Shown: positions 1 through 7,172, counted from the first letter of the stretch. The stretch is 10,593 nucleotides of DNA from JBJXFK01 sp046155505 (GCA_046155505.1 JBJXFK010000152.1:1-10593), one strand, 5' to 3'. A program made the numbers and translations. Notes: generated from the letters alone by a model not told the origin.

Positions 1-2009
1 AGTTCGTCGCTCGCGCCGACGCGCGTGAAAATGCGATCAACGACGCCGATTTGCATCCGCCGCGCGGGCACAAAGCAGCCGCAGTGTGCGAGCAGTGCCA
101 GCGTCGCGACCTGACGAATGTATGTGCTCTTGCCGGCCATGTTCGGCCCGGTGATCAGCGCCAGCGATTTGCCGGTCGCATCGAGCCGCGTGTCGTTCGG
201 CACGAACTGGTCTTCGAGCACCTGCTCCACCACCGGATGGCGGCCTTCGTCGATTTCCAATAGCGGCTCGGCCACGAATTCGGGCCGCACGTAGCTGCGC
301 TTTTGTGCGAGCTCGGCCCAGCCGCACAGCACGTCGAGCTGGGCCAGCGCCGCGCAGGCCGACTGCACCCGCGCGATCGATCGCGCCGCCTCGTCGCGCA
401 GTTGCAGAAACATCTGATGTTCAAGCTCGCTCGCCCGCGTCTCGGCGGTCAAAACCTCTTGCTCATGCTTCTTCAATTCGTCTGTGATGTAACGCTCGGC
501 GTTTTTGACCGTCTGTCGCCGCACGTAGCCGGCGGGCACGCGGTCGCGATGCGTGTTGGTGATTTCGATGTAATAGCCAAACACCGAATTGAACGCGACT
601 TTCAGCGACGGGATGCCCGTTCGCTGCTGCTCGGCGGCCTGATACTCGACCAGCCAGCGCTCGCCGTCGCGCGTGAGTGCGTGCAGTCGATCCAACTCGG
701 GACTTGTGCCCTGCTGAAAAATGCCGCCTTCTTTGACGGTTGTCGGTGCGTCGGCACGCAGCGCTGCGCAGAGCCGCCCCGCGATCTCATCCAACCCATC
801 GAGCGGTTCGAGAAGTTCTTGCGTCGCGGGCGTGTGCAGCGCGCGGAGCGCCTGCCGAATCGCAGGGAGCTCTGATAGCCCGGTGCCCAGAAGCCGCAAA
901 TCGCGCGGCGTGATGCGAAACACGCCCAATCGACCGATCATGCGTTCCAGATCGCCCATCGCCCGCAGCGAATCACGCAGCAGCTTGCGCGTCGGTGCGT
1001 CGCCGCGCAAGACTTCGATCATGTGCTGGCGATGCTCGATCGCGGCGACATCGCGCAGCGGATAGCAGAGCCACGCGCGCAGCAGCCGCGCGCCCATCGG
1101 GTTGCTGGTGTAATCGACCGCGCCGAGCAGGCTGCCGTCGCGTCCGCTGCCGCGCATCGTGCGTTCGACTTCGAGCGAGCGCAGTGTGACTGCGTCGAGC
1201 ACCACGAATTGTTCGAGCGGTCGCCGGCGCGGCGCGCGAATGTGCTGCACTGCGCCTTTTTGCGTTTCGATCGCATAGGCGACCAGCGCCCCCGCCGCCT
1301 GAAGCGCCGCATCGACGCGTTCGAAGCCGAATCCTGCCAACGAGCGCGTCTCGAACTGTCGCAGCAACACCTGCTCGGCCCGGTGCGCGCTGAAATCCGC
1401 CGCTGTGCGATAGGTAACCGACGCGCCGACGCGCTGCCCGATGTCGAGTTCCAGCGGATCGCGACCGACGCCGCGCGACTCGGGCAACAGCACTTCGGCC
1501 GGTGCGGCTCGAATCAGCTCATCAATCACGCGCGTCTCATCGCACAGGTGGATCGTGAACTCGCCGGTCGAAAGTTCCAGCGCTGCGATGCCGGCCGACT
1601 GTTGCCCATCGCGCCAGACGGCGGCCAGCGTGTTGGCCCGCGAGCGGTCGAGCAGGCTGTCTTCGGTGAGCGTGCCCGGCGTGACGATGCGGACGACGCT
1701 GCGCTGGATCACGCCCTTGGCCGCGGCGGCGTCCTCGATCTGCTCGCTGATCGCGACCTTCTTGCCGGCGGCCACGAGCTTGGCCAGGTAGCCGTCGAGC
1801 GCGTGATACGGGATCCCCGCCAGCGGCGTTCGGCCAGTGTCGCGACTCGTGAGCGTGATGCCGAGCAGCTTGGCCGCCACTTTGGCGTCTTCGTAGAACA
1901 GTTCGTAGAAGTCGCCCATGCGGAAGAGCAGGATCGCGTCCTGCACCTGTCGCTTTTGCTCGACGTACTGCCGCATGGCGGGGGTGAGGCTGGCAGCGTC
2001 GGCGGGCAT
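1..2009 (-). CDS. mutS: DNA mismatch repair ATPase MutS (N-terminal 669 codons; 3' end outside window)
   Basis: MutS binds mismatches and small loops as a clamp and, with ATP, recruits MutL in the cytosol. Read on the minus strand, the frame is open from 2009 to the window edge. Seen in order: MRQYVEQK and GDFYELFYEDA near residues 12-39, with the Phe34-x-Glu36 mismatch-reading motif; core and lever motifs such as LDAVTLRSLE and NPMGARLL; clamp/core text GYYIEITN and NAERYITDEL; then Walker A GPNMAGKST at residues 621-629 and FTRVGASDE at the cut. Walker A lies about where it does in E. coli MutS (614-622), so roughly 190 residues including Walker B are missing off the left edge. ATG at 2009 is chosen because it gives the usual short lead before the MRQY motif. 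An in-frame stop at 2136-2138 limits extension; GTG at 2066 or TTG at 2102 are possible alternatives. No good Shine-Dalgarno site is seen. Whether mutL follows cannot be seen. Confidence 0.97.
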   Translation of the reverse strand, partial: MPADAASLTPAMRQYVEQKRQVQDAILLFRMGDFYELFYEDAKVAAKLLGITLTSRDTGRTPLAGIPYHALDGYLAKLVAAGKKVAISEQIEDAAAAKGVIQRSVVRIVTPGTLTEDSLLDRSRANTLAAVWRDGQQSAGIAALELSTGEFTIHLCDETRVIDELIRAAPAEVLLPESRGVGRDPLELDIGQRVGASVTYRTAADFSAHRAEQVLLRQFETRSLAGFGFERVDAALQAAGALVAYAIETQKGAVQHIRAPRRRPLEQFVVLDAVTLRSLEVERTMRGSGRDGSLLGAVDYTSNPMGARLLRAWLCYPLRDVAAIEHRQHMIEVLRGDAPTRKLLRDSLRAMGDLERMIGRLGVFRITPRDLRLLGTGLSELPAIRQALRALHTPATQELLEPLDGLDEIAGRLCAALRADAPTTVKEGGIFQQGTSPELDRLHALTRDGERWLVEYQAAEQQRTGIPSLKVAFNSVFGYYIEITNTHRDRVPAGYVRRQTVKNAERYITDELKKHEQEVLTAETRASELEHQMFLQLRDEAARSIARVQSACAALAQLDVLCGWAELAQKRSYVRPEFVAEPLLEIDEGRHPVVEQVLEDQFVPNDTRLDATGKSLALITGPNMAGKSTYIRQVATLALLAHCGCFVPARRMQIGVVDRIFTRVGASDE

Positions 2010-2100
2010 GCCGTCGGCGGCGAACTGCGGCTCGGCGTCGGGCGAGTTGGGCTGCGGTTTGGGCACGATGCGAATGTAGCCGCCGATGGGCGAAGAGTGC

Positions 2101-2137
2101 AAAGTGGAAAGTGGGGAGGGTTCGGGGTTCGGGGTTC
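2101..2137. repeat. Heptamer tandem repeats in mutS upstream region
   Basis: Two copies of AAAGTGG (2101-2114), then GG, then three 7-base units AGGGTTC, GGGGTTC, GGGGTTC (2117-2137). Both blocks have a 7-base period. They lie between the in-frame stop upstream of mutS and the chosen mutS ATG. Heptamer tandem repeats of this style are known as intergenic STRR elements in some cyanobacteria; kinship here is not claimed. Confidence 0.7.
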
Positions 2138-2204
2138 AGGCGGTAGGGCGCGGCCCGGTCCCATAATTCGGCTGTCCGCGCATTTTTCGGATTGGTACCA
2201 ACAA

Positions 2205-2246
2205 AAACCCCCCGCCGATCCCGTTTCCGGGGGCGGCGAGGGGTTT
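2205..2246 (-). terminator. Strong hairpin with T-run on the minus strand, terminator-like
   Basis: Arms 2205-2223 and 2228-2246 pair over 19 positions around a TTTC loop (2224-2227): 16 Watson-Crick pairs, one T.G, and two mismatches at positions 8 and 14. Read on the minus strand, the stem runs into GGTTTTTGTTGG, the layout of an intrinsic terminator. On the plus strand the tail is only TTTGG. It lies about 200 bases upstream of mutS, pointing at it, with no minus-strand gene recognised above it. It may end an unseen small transcript, attenuate a mutS leader, or block antisense read-through. Confidence 0.5.
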
Positions 2247-2559
2247 GGAGAGAGAACACTCACGGGTTTTGGAGGAGGATTCACTCTGCTTACGACCCCA
2301 ATCGGCGGCGGTTCATCGAAAATTCAAAATTCGTGCACACTTTCGTTCGCCCGCTCCGCCGCCAGGCCGCCGTGAGTTTGCTTGCAACATGTTCGGCTGT
2401 TCGCCTCTCGCTGCCAGCCGCCCGAGTCTGGTGCCCGGTGTCTCGGCGACTCGAAGTTTCAGGCTCAACAGGCGCGCCGCAACGTCAATCGCAAGATTTT
2501 GAAAGAGACTTCTCAACCCGAGTTCGACTTGGTACACTCACGTCATCTTGAGAGAGGAG

Positions 2560-2589
2560 CGCCGACACGGATCATGTCTTCCGTCGGCG
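2560..2589 (+). other. Stem-loop in the presumed PHP leader
   Basis: Bases 2560-2566 pair with 2583-2589 (7 bp) and 2569-2571 with 2580-2582 (3 bp), with a two-base bulge and an 8-base loop. The tail TTTGATTGAAT is too broken for a good intrinsic terminator. A TACACT -10-like box lies just upstream (2533-2538), so the hairpin could sit near the 5' end of a leader of nearly 300 bases. This is weak evidence. Confidence 0.25.
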
Positions 2590-2838
2590 TTTGATTGAAT
2601 CGAGTCTGAGAGTTCGCCCCGTTCCTTCGGCGATCGCGCTGCGCGAACGGTTCGTCGGCTTTGTGTGATTATTTTTCGTATGCGCATCGCTGGATGAGAA
2701 CTCGCATTGGAGCGCCAACATGTCTATTTCGGAGCCGGTTTTTTATATCCTGTTCGTAGCGTTTCCGCAGGCGATCCGTCCTTTTACCGGCAAGGCAAAT
2801 CGTCAGGCGGAGGTGTGCCATGAAAGGGCCAGTGGGCC

Positions 2839-3582
2839 ATGGGGCGTCTCATTTACAACCTCCACAATCACACGCCGTTTTCTGACGGCGCGTACACAAT
2901 CGATGAATTGTGTGACGCGCATCTGTCAGTGGATGGCGTGGAAGTGGACGGAATCGGGGTCAGTGACCATCTCTTTATTACTCCCTCTTCAAGGGCGCCG
3001 AGCGATCCGAGTGATTTCGAACGGATCTTCGCCGGCGAGGTACGCTCGTATGTCGAGCAGGTGAAAGAGGCCCGCGAGCGCTGGGCCGACCGACTGGACG
3101 TGTTGATCGGGTGCGAGATTAGCTGGCTGCGCAACAGGGCATTCATCGACGCCATTCCGGCCATGCTGGACGGCTTCGACTATGTCTTGTTCCAGCATGT
3201 GGACTGGGCCGGCCTGACACAGCTCGCCAACAAGGCGCGCAAGTGGCCGTGTCCCATCGGTTTGGCGCACGTCGATGTGCCCACCGCGATGCCCACGACC
3301 TCGCTCGATCAAGTGGTGCGCACGCTAGCCAATGCGCGCATCTTCTATGAGTACAACGCCCGCTACTCGCCGTTGCCCGAGGGTGACGACTGGTACAACC
3401 TGCTGCCCAAGCATCGGGTAAGCGTCTCGATCGGCACCGACACGCATGACGACCTGGCGTGCATCGAATCGATCGGCGAGATGGCGGCGTATCTCTCGCG
3501 ACGTGGGCTGGACGATCGGCTGTTTCAGCCACGCCGCAAGATCGTGGTGCCGACGCCGACGCCGGTGGCGATCGCGGGTTAG
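2839..3582 (+). CDS. PHP-domain metal-dependent phosphoesterase
   Basis: A 247-residue single-domain protein of the PHP superfamily, whose members hydrolyse phosphoester bonds at a di- or trinuclear metal centre; the substrate cannot be read from sequence. All expected metal-ligand motifs are visible: His9-x-His11 in LHNHTPFSDG, Asp43-His44 in GVSDH, Glu93 in GCEI, His120 in FQHVDW, His144-x-Asp146, and Asp201-x-His203 in GTDTHDD. The body is close to that of histidinol-phosphatase/YcdX-type PHP proteins, and no polymerase or helix-hairpin-helix domain is attached. No signal peptide is present, so it is probably cytosolic. ATG 2839 is the first start after an in-frame TGA at 2821 and places HxH at residue 9, as usual. 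Its own ribosome site is weak (AAAGGG, about 10 bases away), while a stronger site serves an out-of-frame ATG at 2820. There is no operon partner: mutS diverges upstream and yidC is 324 bases downstream. Confidence 0.93.
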   Translation: MGRLIYNLHNHTPFSDGAYTIDELCDAHLSVDGVEVDGIGVSDHLFITPSSRAPSDPSDFERIFAGEVRSYVEQVKEARERWADRLDVLIGCEISWLRNRAFIDAIPAMLDGFDYVLFQHVDWAGLTQLANKARKWPCPIGLAHVDVPTAMPTTSLDQVVRTLANARIFYEYNARYSPLPEGDDWYNLLPKHRVSVSIGTDTHDDLACIESIGEMAAYLSRRGLDDRLFQPRRKIVVPTPTPVAIAG

Positions 3583-3604
3583 TCCCGCCATATTCTGAAT
3601 TCGA

Positions 3605-3654
3605 CCGACCCGGGCCGGTGCCTGCATCTCCGCACTGGCCCGCGGTTTGGTCGG
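3605..3654 (+). other. Bulged stem-loop 3' of the PHP gene
   Basis: CCGACC (3605-3610) pairs with GGTCGG (3649-3654). After a six-base bulge on the right arm (3643-3648), 3611-3621 pairs with 3632-3642 with one G.T, enclosing a 10-base loop. That makes about 17 pairs in total. There is no T-run after it, so a classical intrinsic terminator is unlikely. Its position 22 bases after the PHP stop suits a 3'-end stabilising or termination-assisting structure. Confidence 0.35.
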
Positions 3655-3780
3655 CTATTCAATCCCCGAAACCGGTGGTTGCTCTTCGTTGGGCGGTGCG
3701 GGAATTGCTGACCGTACGCATCGCTTGCGCGACTCAGCCGCGCAGCATGCTTGACCCACTCAAAGCCGCAACGCACGGTT

Positions 3781-3808
3781 TTGCGACCCGTCCCAAATCG
3801 TCTACACT
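3781..3808 (+). promoter_or_regulatory. Candidate sigma70-type promoter for yidC
   Basis: TTGCGA (3781-3786) and TACACT (3803-3808) are separated by 16 bases. Each has four of six consensus bases. Transcription would begin near 3815 and leave about 90 untranslated bases before the yidC ATG. It is the best match in the gap. Promoter consensus in this lineage is assumed, not known. Confidence 0.4.
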
Positions 3809-3906
3809 GCGGGACTGCCGTTGGGTCGGTCGGCGCGATCGGGGTGGCGGGCGAATGGAAGTCGCCGGCGGCGATCCGCGCGGGCGGCGTGGGCGAGCTT
3901 GGCTGC

Positions 3907-6072
3907 ATGGAAAATCGCAACCTTCTGACCGGGATCATTGTCGCGCTCGCGGTCTACTTTGCGTACATGTTCGTGTACACCAAGTTTATCGCCCCCACGC
4001 TGACCCCGCCCGCTCCCGTTGGCCCCGTTTCCACGCAGGACAGCGATGCCGGCCTCGGCGACGGATCGATGAGCGGCACGCCGTCGATGACCTCCGCGGA
4101 CGGCACGTCGCAGCCCGTCGCGAGTTCCAGCAACTACACCTTCACCGCCGGCACGAGCACTGACCCGATCACCATCGGCGGAAGTGACGACGGTCTGCGG
4201 CTCGTGCTCAGCCCGCGCGGCGCCGCGGTCACGGACCTGCGGCTCACCACGCTCAAGCCCGGTAAGTCAAAATTCGTCTATCGCGAGACCGCCGACGGCA
4301 ACGACCCGCTGCATCTGCTGCGCCCCATTTTGCACGAGGGGCAGGAGCATTTTTCATTTAGCACAGCGACGATCTGGTTTGGGTCGAGTGGACAGGCCAG
4401 CCGGGCGCTCGACAAGCTCATTTGGCACGCCGAGCGGGTGGACGATCGCACCGCGCGGTTCTGGACGACGCTGCAATCGCCCGAGGGTGAATTGCTGCGT
4501 GTGACGAAGGAATATCGCATTACGCCGACCAAGCCGCTGGCGGACATCGTGATGCGAGTCGAGAACGTGGGCGCGATTCCGCACCGCGTGATCCTGAATC
4601 AATACGGCCCGATCGGCTTTCCCGAAGAGGGTCGCTATTACCCAACCCGGCGGCTGGTCGCGCTGTTTCGCGCGGGCGACGGCACGGCGGAGCTCAAGAC
4701 CAAGACGCGGGCCGACCTCTCGAAGGGCGAAGTGGGCTTGCTCGCGTCGGCGGCGGACGGCTATTTCGTCTGGACGGCGCTGACCAACAAATATTTCGGC
4801 GTGTTCACACGACCGATCGACGCGACCGGCAAGACCGCGAACGTCATCGGCGGGGCGAAGGGCGACCTGATCGCGCCGGAAATTGATCCGCACCACGATC
4901 CGGGCGACTATCGCGTACAGCTCGCGACCAAGCCCGCGGAGCTGCCGCCCAAAACGCAGCTTGAGTATCGATTCCAAATCTACGCCGGGCCCAAGGGCAC
5001 CGATCTGCTGAGCAGCGTCGATCCGTCGTTCGGCGAACGCAACGGCATTGGCTATGTCATCGCCCAGGACGCCGACATCACCTGTTGCTGCACGTTTGCG
5101 TGGCTGACGTCGATCATGCAGTGGATGCTCGATTCGATCTACTTCGTCGTGCGCAACTACGGCATCGCGATCATGATCATGGTGGTGATCGTGCGCACGG
5201 TGCTGCATCCGCTCGCCCGGTTCCAGCAGCGGGCGATGTACAAGTTTCAGGAGTCGATGGTTAGAGTGCAGCCGCGCCTCGACGAGGTGAAGGCCAAGTA
5301 CAAGGACGATCTGGCCAAGCAGCAGCAGGAACAGATGAAGGTCTTCGCCGAGAATGGCGTGAACCCCGCCGCTCCGATGCTCGGCATGCTGCCGGCGATG
5401 CTGCAAATGCCGATTCTGATCGCGCTGTGGCAGGCGATGAACACCGACGTGCAGTTGCGGCATGCGGTGTTTGACGGCTGGTGGATTCGCGACTTGTCGT
5501 CGCCCGATGCACTGATCGCGTTTTCGGCACCGATCACGATTCCGCTGCTCGGCTGGCTGCCGTGGATCGGCACGATTTTCCGCGACATTCCGAGTTTCAA
5601 CGTGCTGCCGCTCGTCATGGGCGTGAGCATGTACCTGCAACAAAAATACATGCCCAAGCCGCAGATGGCCGAACGCCGCAAGGCGGCCGAGGAGGCCGGC
5701 TCGCACGCGGTCAACTCGTTCGAAGAGCAGATGAAGCAGCAGCAGATCGTGGCCTACATGATGTGCTTCATGTTCCCGCTCATGTTCTATTACATGCCGG
5801 CGGGGCTGAATCTCTATTGGCTGGCGACCAACGTATTCGGCATTTGCGAATCGCTGATCATCCGGCGACAGCTCGAAGAGGAAAAGCGGCAGAAGGCGCT
5901 GCGCGGCGACAAGCCGGAACCGCCGAGGCGTCCGGGATTTTTCGGAAAGCTCATGAAGCAGATGACGGCGCGGATGGAAGAGCTGCAAAAGCAGGCCGAT
6001 TCGGTCTCGCGTGAGGAAAAGAATCGGGGCGCGGGCCAGAAGCCGAATCAGGGCGGCAAGCGTTCGAGATAA
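3907..6072 (+). CDS. yidC: Membrane protein insertase YidC (Oxa1/Alb3 family)
   Basis: YidC inserts and folds inner-membrane proteins, alone or with SecYEG. The 721-residue product shows the Gram-negative layout: an N-terminal anchor (about 5-27), a Pro/Ser/Thr-rich linker, a large periplasmic domain to about 400, then the conserved insertase core. Core landmarks are IVRTVLHPLARFQQRAM with Arg430 in the place of the E. coli groove arginine (R366), QPRLDEVKAKY, NPAAPMLGMLPAMLQMPI (486 on), WWIRDLSSPD, and FPLMFYYMPAGLNLYW (about 623-638). A hydrophobic insert (about 535-558) precedes TM4. The tail 653-721 has about 20 Lys/Arg against 10 Asp/Glu; a comparable YidC tail from the planctomycete Rhodopirellula baltica was reported to bind ribosomes. 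Cys393-395 are three in a row just before TM2. ATG 3907 is chosen because MENRNLLTGIIVALAVYF begins the anchor directly; the upstream extension lacks similarity and spans the promoter. The ribosome-binding site is weak. It probably leads a transcript with the phosphatase gene 25 bases downstream. Confidence 0.97.
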   Translation: MENRNLLTGIIVALAVYFAYMFVYTKFIAPTLTPPAPVGPVSTQDSDAGLGDGSMSGTPSMTSADGTSQPVASSSNYTFTAGTSTDPITIGGSDDGLRLVLSPRGAAVTDLRLTTLKPGKSKFVYRETADGNDPLHLLRPILHEGQEHFSFSTATIWFGSSGQASRALDKLIWHAERVDDRTARFWTTLQSPEGELLRVTKEYRITPTKPLADIVMRVENVGAIPHRVILNQYGPIGFPEEGRYYPTRRLVALFRAGDGTAELKTKTRADLSKGEVGLLASAADGYFVWTALTNKYFGVFTRPIDATGKTANVIGGAKGDLIAPEIDPHHDPGDYRVQLATKPAELPPKTQLEYRFQIYAGPKGTDLLSSVDPSFGERNGIGYVIAQDADITCCCTFAWLTSIMQWMLDSIYFVVRNYGIAIMIMVVIVRTVLHPLARFQQRAMYKFQESMVRVQPRLDEVKAKYKDDLAKQQQEQMKVFAENGVNPAAPMLGMLPAMLQMPILIALWQAMNTDVQLRHAVFDGWWIRDLSSPDALIAFSAPITIPLLGWLPWIGTIFRDIPSFNVLPLVMGVSMYLQQKYMPKPQMAERRKAAEEAGSHAVNSFEEQMKQQQIVAYMMCFMFPLMFYYMPAGLNLYWLATNVFGICESLIIRRQLEEEKRQKALRGDKPEPPRRPGFFGKLMKQMTARMEELQKQADSVSREEKNRGAGQKPNQGGKRSR

Positions 6073-6097
6073 ATCGAAGGGTTTGGGGCGAAGCGGC

Positions 6098-6973
6098 ATG
6101 AGCAACGAGGTTCGGCTTCCCGGCGCATTGCTGCGAGAGCTTCGAAAACTGGCCGAATCGGCCGCATTCGCCGGAGGCGAGGTGGCCCGCAAGGCATTCG
6201 GCCGACGCCTGTCGATTCGCATCAAAGAGGATCACAGCGAAGTCACGCAGATCGACGAAGCCGCTCAGCGGGCGGTCATTCGACACATTAAAACCGCGCG
6301 GCCGCGCGACTTGTTCATCGGCGAAGAAGCGGGCCTCGAAGGCGTCGACGCCAAACGTGGCAAGACGTTCGACGAGGCGACGCAGATCGTCTGGGTCATC
6401 GACCCGATCGACGGGACGCGCAATTTCATTCGCGGCGTGCCGATGTTCACATGCAGCGTGGCGGCGATGCTGGGCGGAACGCCGATCGTCGGCGCGATCT
6501 ATGAGCCGATCGGCGGCGTGATGTTCTCGGCGGCGCTGGGAAAAGGCGTGACGCGCGACGGCAAGCGACTGCGCACACTCGCCCCGCGCGACAAGAAGCA
6601 CGCCGTCGACGATGCGGCCAATGCACGAGCGATGCGCAGCCTGATGCCGGTGATCGCGATACCGAGCGCCTGGCGCAGCGACAGCGGCGCGTTTGTGCGC
6701 AAACTGCTGGAAACGAGCGTGGTGCGCAGCCTCGGTTCGGGCACGCTGCATCTGGTCTACGTCGCGATGGGCGGAATCGACGCGACCTATATGAACAATT
6801 GCAAACTGTGGGACATCGCGGCTGGCGCGCTGATGGTGACCGAGGTCGGCGGGCGTGTCACCGACCCGCGCGGCAAGCCGCTGTTTCCGATCGATCTGGC
6901 GCGCTATCACGGCGATGAGATGCCGACGCTGGCGAGCCGCGGCGACGAGCGCGTGCATCGACTGATGCCGTAG
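6098..6973 (+). CDS. Inositol monophosphatase-family phosphatase
   Basis: A 291-residue Mg-dependent, Li-sensitive-type phosphatase fold (SuhB, CysQ and HisN relatives), soluble and cytosolic. Metal-site motifs are intact: GEEAG with Glu76/Glu77, WVIDPIDGTRNF with Asp102 and Asp105 (DPIDGT 102-107), and LWDIAAG with Asp239, followed by the typical EVGGRVTD. Length is normal for the family (260-290). Family members act on inositol-1-phosphate, histidinol phosphate, PAP or fructose-1,6-bisphosphate. I cannot choose between these, because no histidine, cysteine or inositol genes are nearby. Start ATG 6098 (MSNEV) is preferred to a start near 6011, which would overlap yidC by more than 60 bases; a G-rich GGGG lies about 10 bases upstream. 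It starts 25 bases after the yidC stop in the same direction, so co-transcription is likely. A long inverted repeat begins four bases after its stop codon. Confidence 0.95.
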   Translation: MSNEVRLPGALLRELRKLAESAAFAGGEVARKAFGRRLSIRIKEDHSEVTQIDEAAQRAVIRHIKTARPRDLFIGEEAGLEGVDAKRGKTFDEATQIVWVIDPIDGTRNFIRGVPMFTCSVAAMLGGTPIVGAIYEPIGGVMFSAALGKGVTRDGKRLRTLAPRDKKHAVDDAANARAMRSLMPVIAIPSAWRSDSGAFVRKLLETSVVRSLGSGTLHLVYVAMGGIDATYMNNCKLWDIAAGALMVTEVGGRVTDPRGKPLFPIDLARYHGDEMPTLASRGDERVHRLMP

Positions 6974-6977
6974 CGCT

Positions 6978-7054
6978 GGGGGACCGGTCTCTGACCGGTC
7001 TTTCTTCAATGCGATCAAATTGCGATAGAAAGACCGGTCGGAGACCGGTCTCCC
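6978..7054. repeat. Long intergenic inverted repeat (28-bp arms, 21-base loop)
   Basis: Arms 6978-7005 and 7027-7054 match at 26 of 28 positions; the two exceptions are G.T pairs in one orientation. Each arm itself contains two copies of GACCGGTCT or a near copy, and ACCGGT is a palindrome. The loop is 7006-7026 and is AT-rich. It begins four bases after the phosphatase stop. No T-run follows on either strand. It could act as a 3'-end stabiliser or terminator for the yidC transcript, but the size and internal repeats suggest a dispersed palindromic element. Confidence 0.85.
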
Positions 7055-7063
7055 GGCGCGCGT

Positions 7064-7092
7064 TTGCCGCGCGCGGCGATGCATCGTATGCT
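7064..7092 (+). promoter_or_regulatory. Candidate promoter for the aquaporin gene
   Basis: TTGCCG (7064-7069) and TATGCT (7087-7092) are separated by 17 bases, an ideal sigma70 spacing with four of six matches in each box. The predicted start near 7099 leaves a leader of about 74 bases. The promoter lies just right of the inverted repeat, consistent with a new transcription unit starting here. Based on consensus only. Confidence 0.35.
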
Positions 7093-7172
7093 CTGCGTCC
7101 GACTTGGCGCGGCATGATTCGTGCTAGGCATCTCTGGCACAGCGATTCGGCAATTCGGCGAGGAAACGAACG

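Larger units (their letters stand above)
2010..2838. other. Divergent mutS / PHP intergenic region, no convincing gene
   Basis: 829 bases between two divergently transcribed genes. Short frames exist on both strands but lack family resemblance, so I call none. Contents: heptamer tandem repeats at 2101-2137, a long hairpin with a T-run toward mutS at 2205-2246, a purine-rich GGAGGAGG with no sensible start after it near 2271-2278, a TACACT box at 2533-2538 with a poor -35, a stem-loop at 2560-2589, and alternative short pairings at 2612-2650. The right third is more AT-rich than the genes. Two AUG codons with good ribosome-binding sites (2720 and 2820) lie out of frame upstream of the PHP start. 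A small RNA or a long structured leader is possible but unproven. Confidence 0.6.
3583..3906. other. PHP-yidC intergenic region
   Basis: 324 bases with no gene. The left part holds an imperfect stem-loop (3605-3654). The right part holds a sigma70-like promoter (3781-3808) followed by a leader of about 90 bases to the yidC ATG. The yidC frame stays open back to 3751, but that segment includes the promoter and reads as non-membrane low-similarity text, so it is taken as untranslated. Confidence 0.6.

Noticed and set aside
1023..2375. 450-codon plus-strand frame antisense to mutS
   Set aside because: It is a complement of the mutS reading frame with biased composition. The minus-strand MutS motifs are unambiguous.
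2313..2537. 74-codon minus-strand frame in the mutS-PHP gap
   Set aside because: There is no ribosome site of note and no recognisable domain. The composition looks like random GC-rich translation.
2720..3064. 114-codon plus-strand frame overlapping the PHP gene as a separate gene
   Set aside because: Two thirds lies in the wrong frame of PHP and the rest has no family likeness. It is kept only as a possible translational-control observation.
3751..3906. Longer yidC start at TTG 3751
   Set aside because: It would put 52 unrelated residues before the membrane anchor and overlap the best promoter. ATG 3907 begins the anchor directly.
6011..6097. Phosphatase start inside the yidC 3' end
   Set aside because: It would add 29 Arg-rich residues and a long overlap. 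ATG 6098 fits the family's N-terminus.
4354..6225. 623-codon open frame antisense to yidC
   Set aside because: It is Arg/His/Leu-rich with no family resemblance, as expected from the complement of a GC-rich gene. yidC itself is certain.
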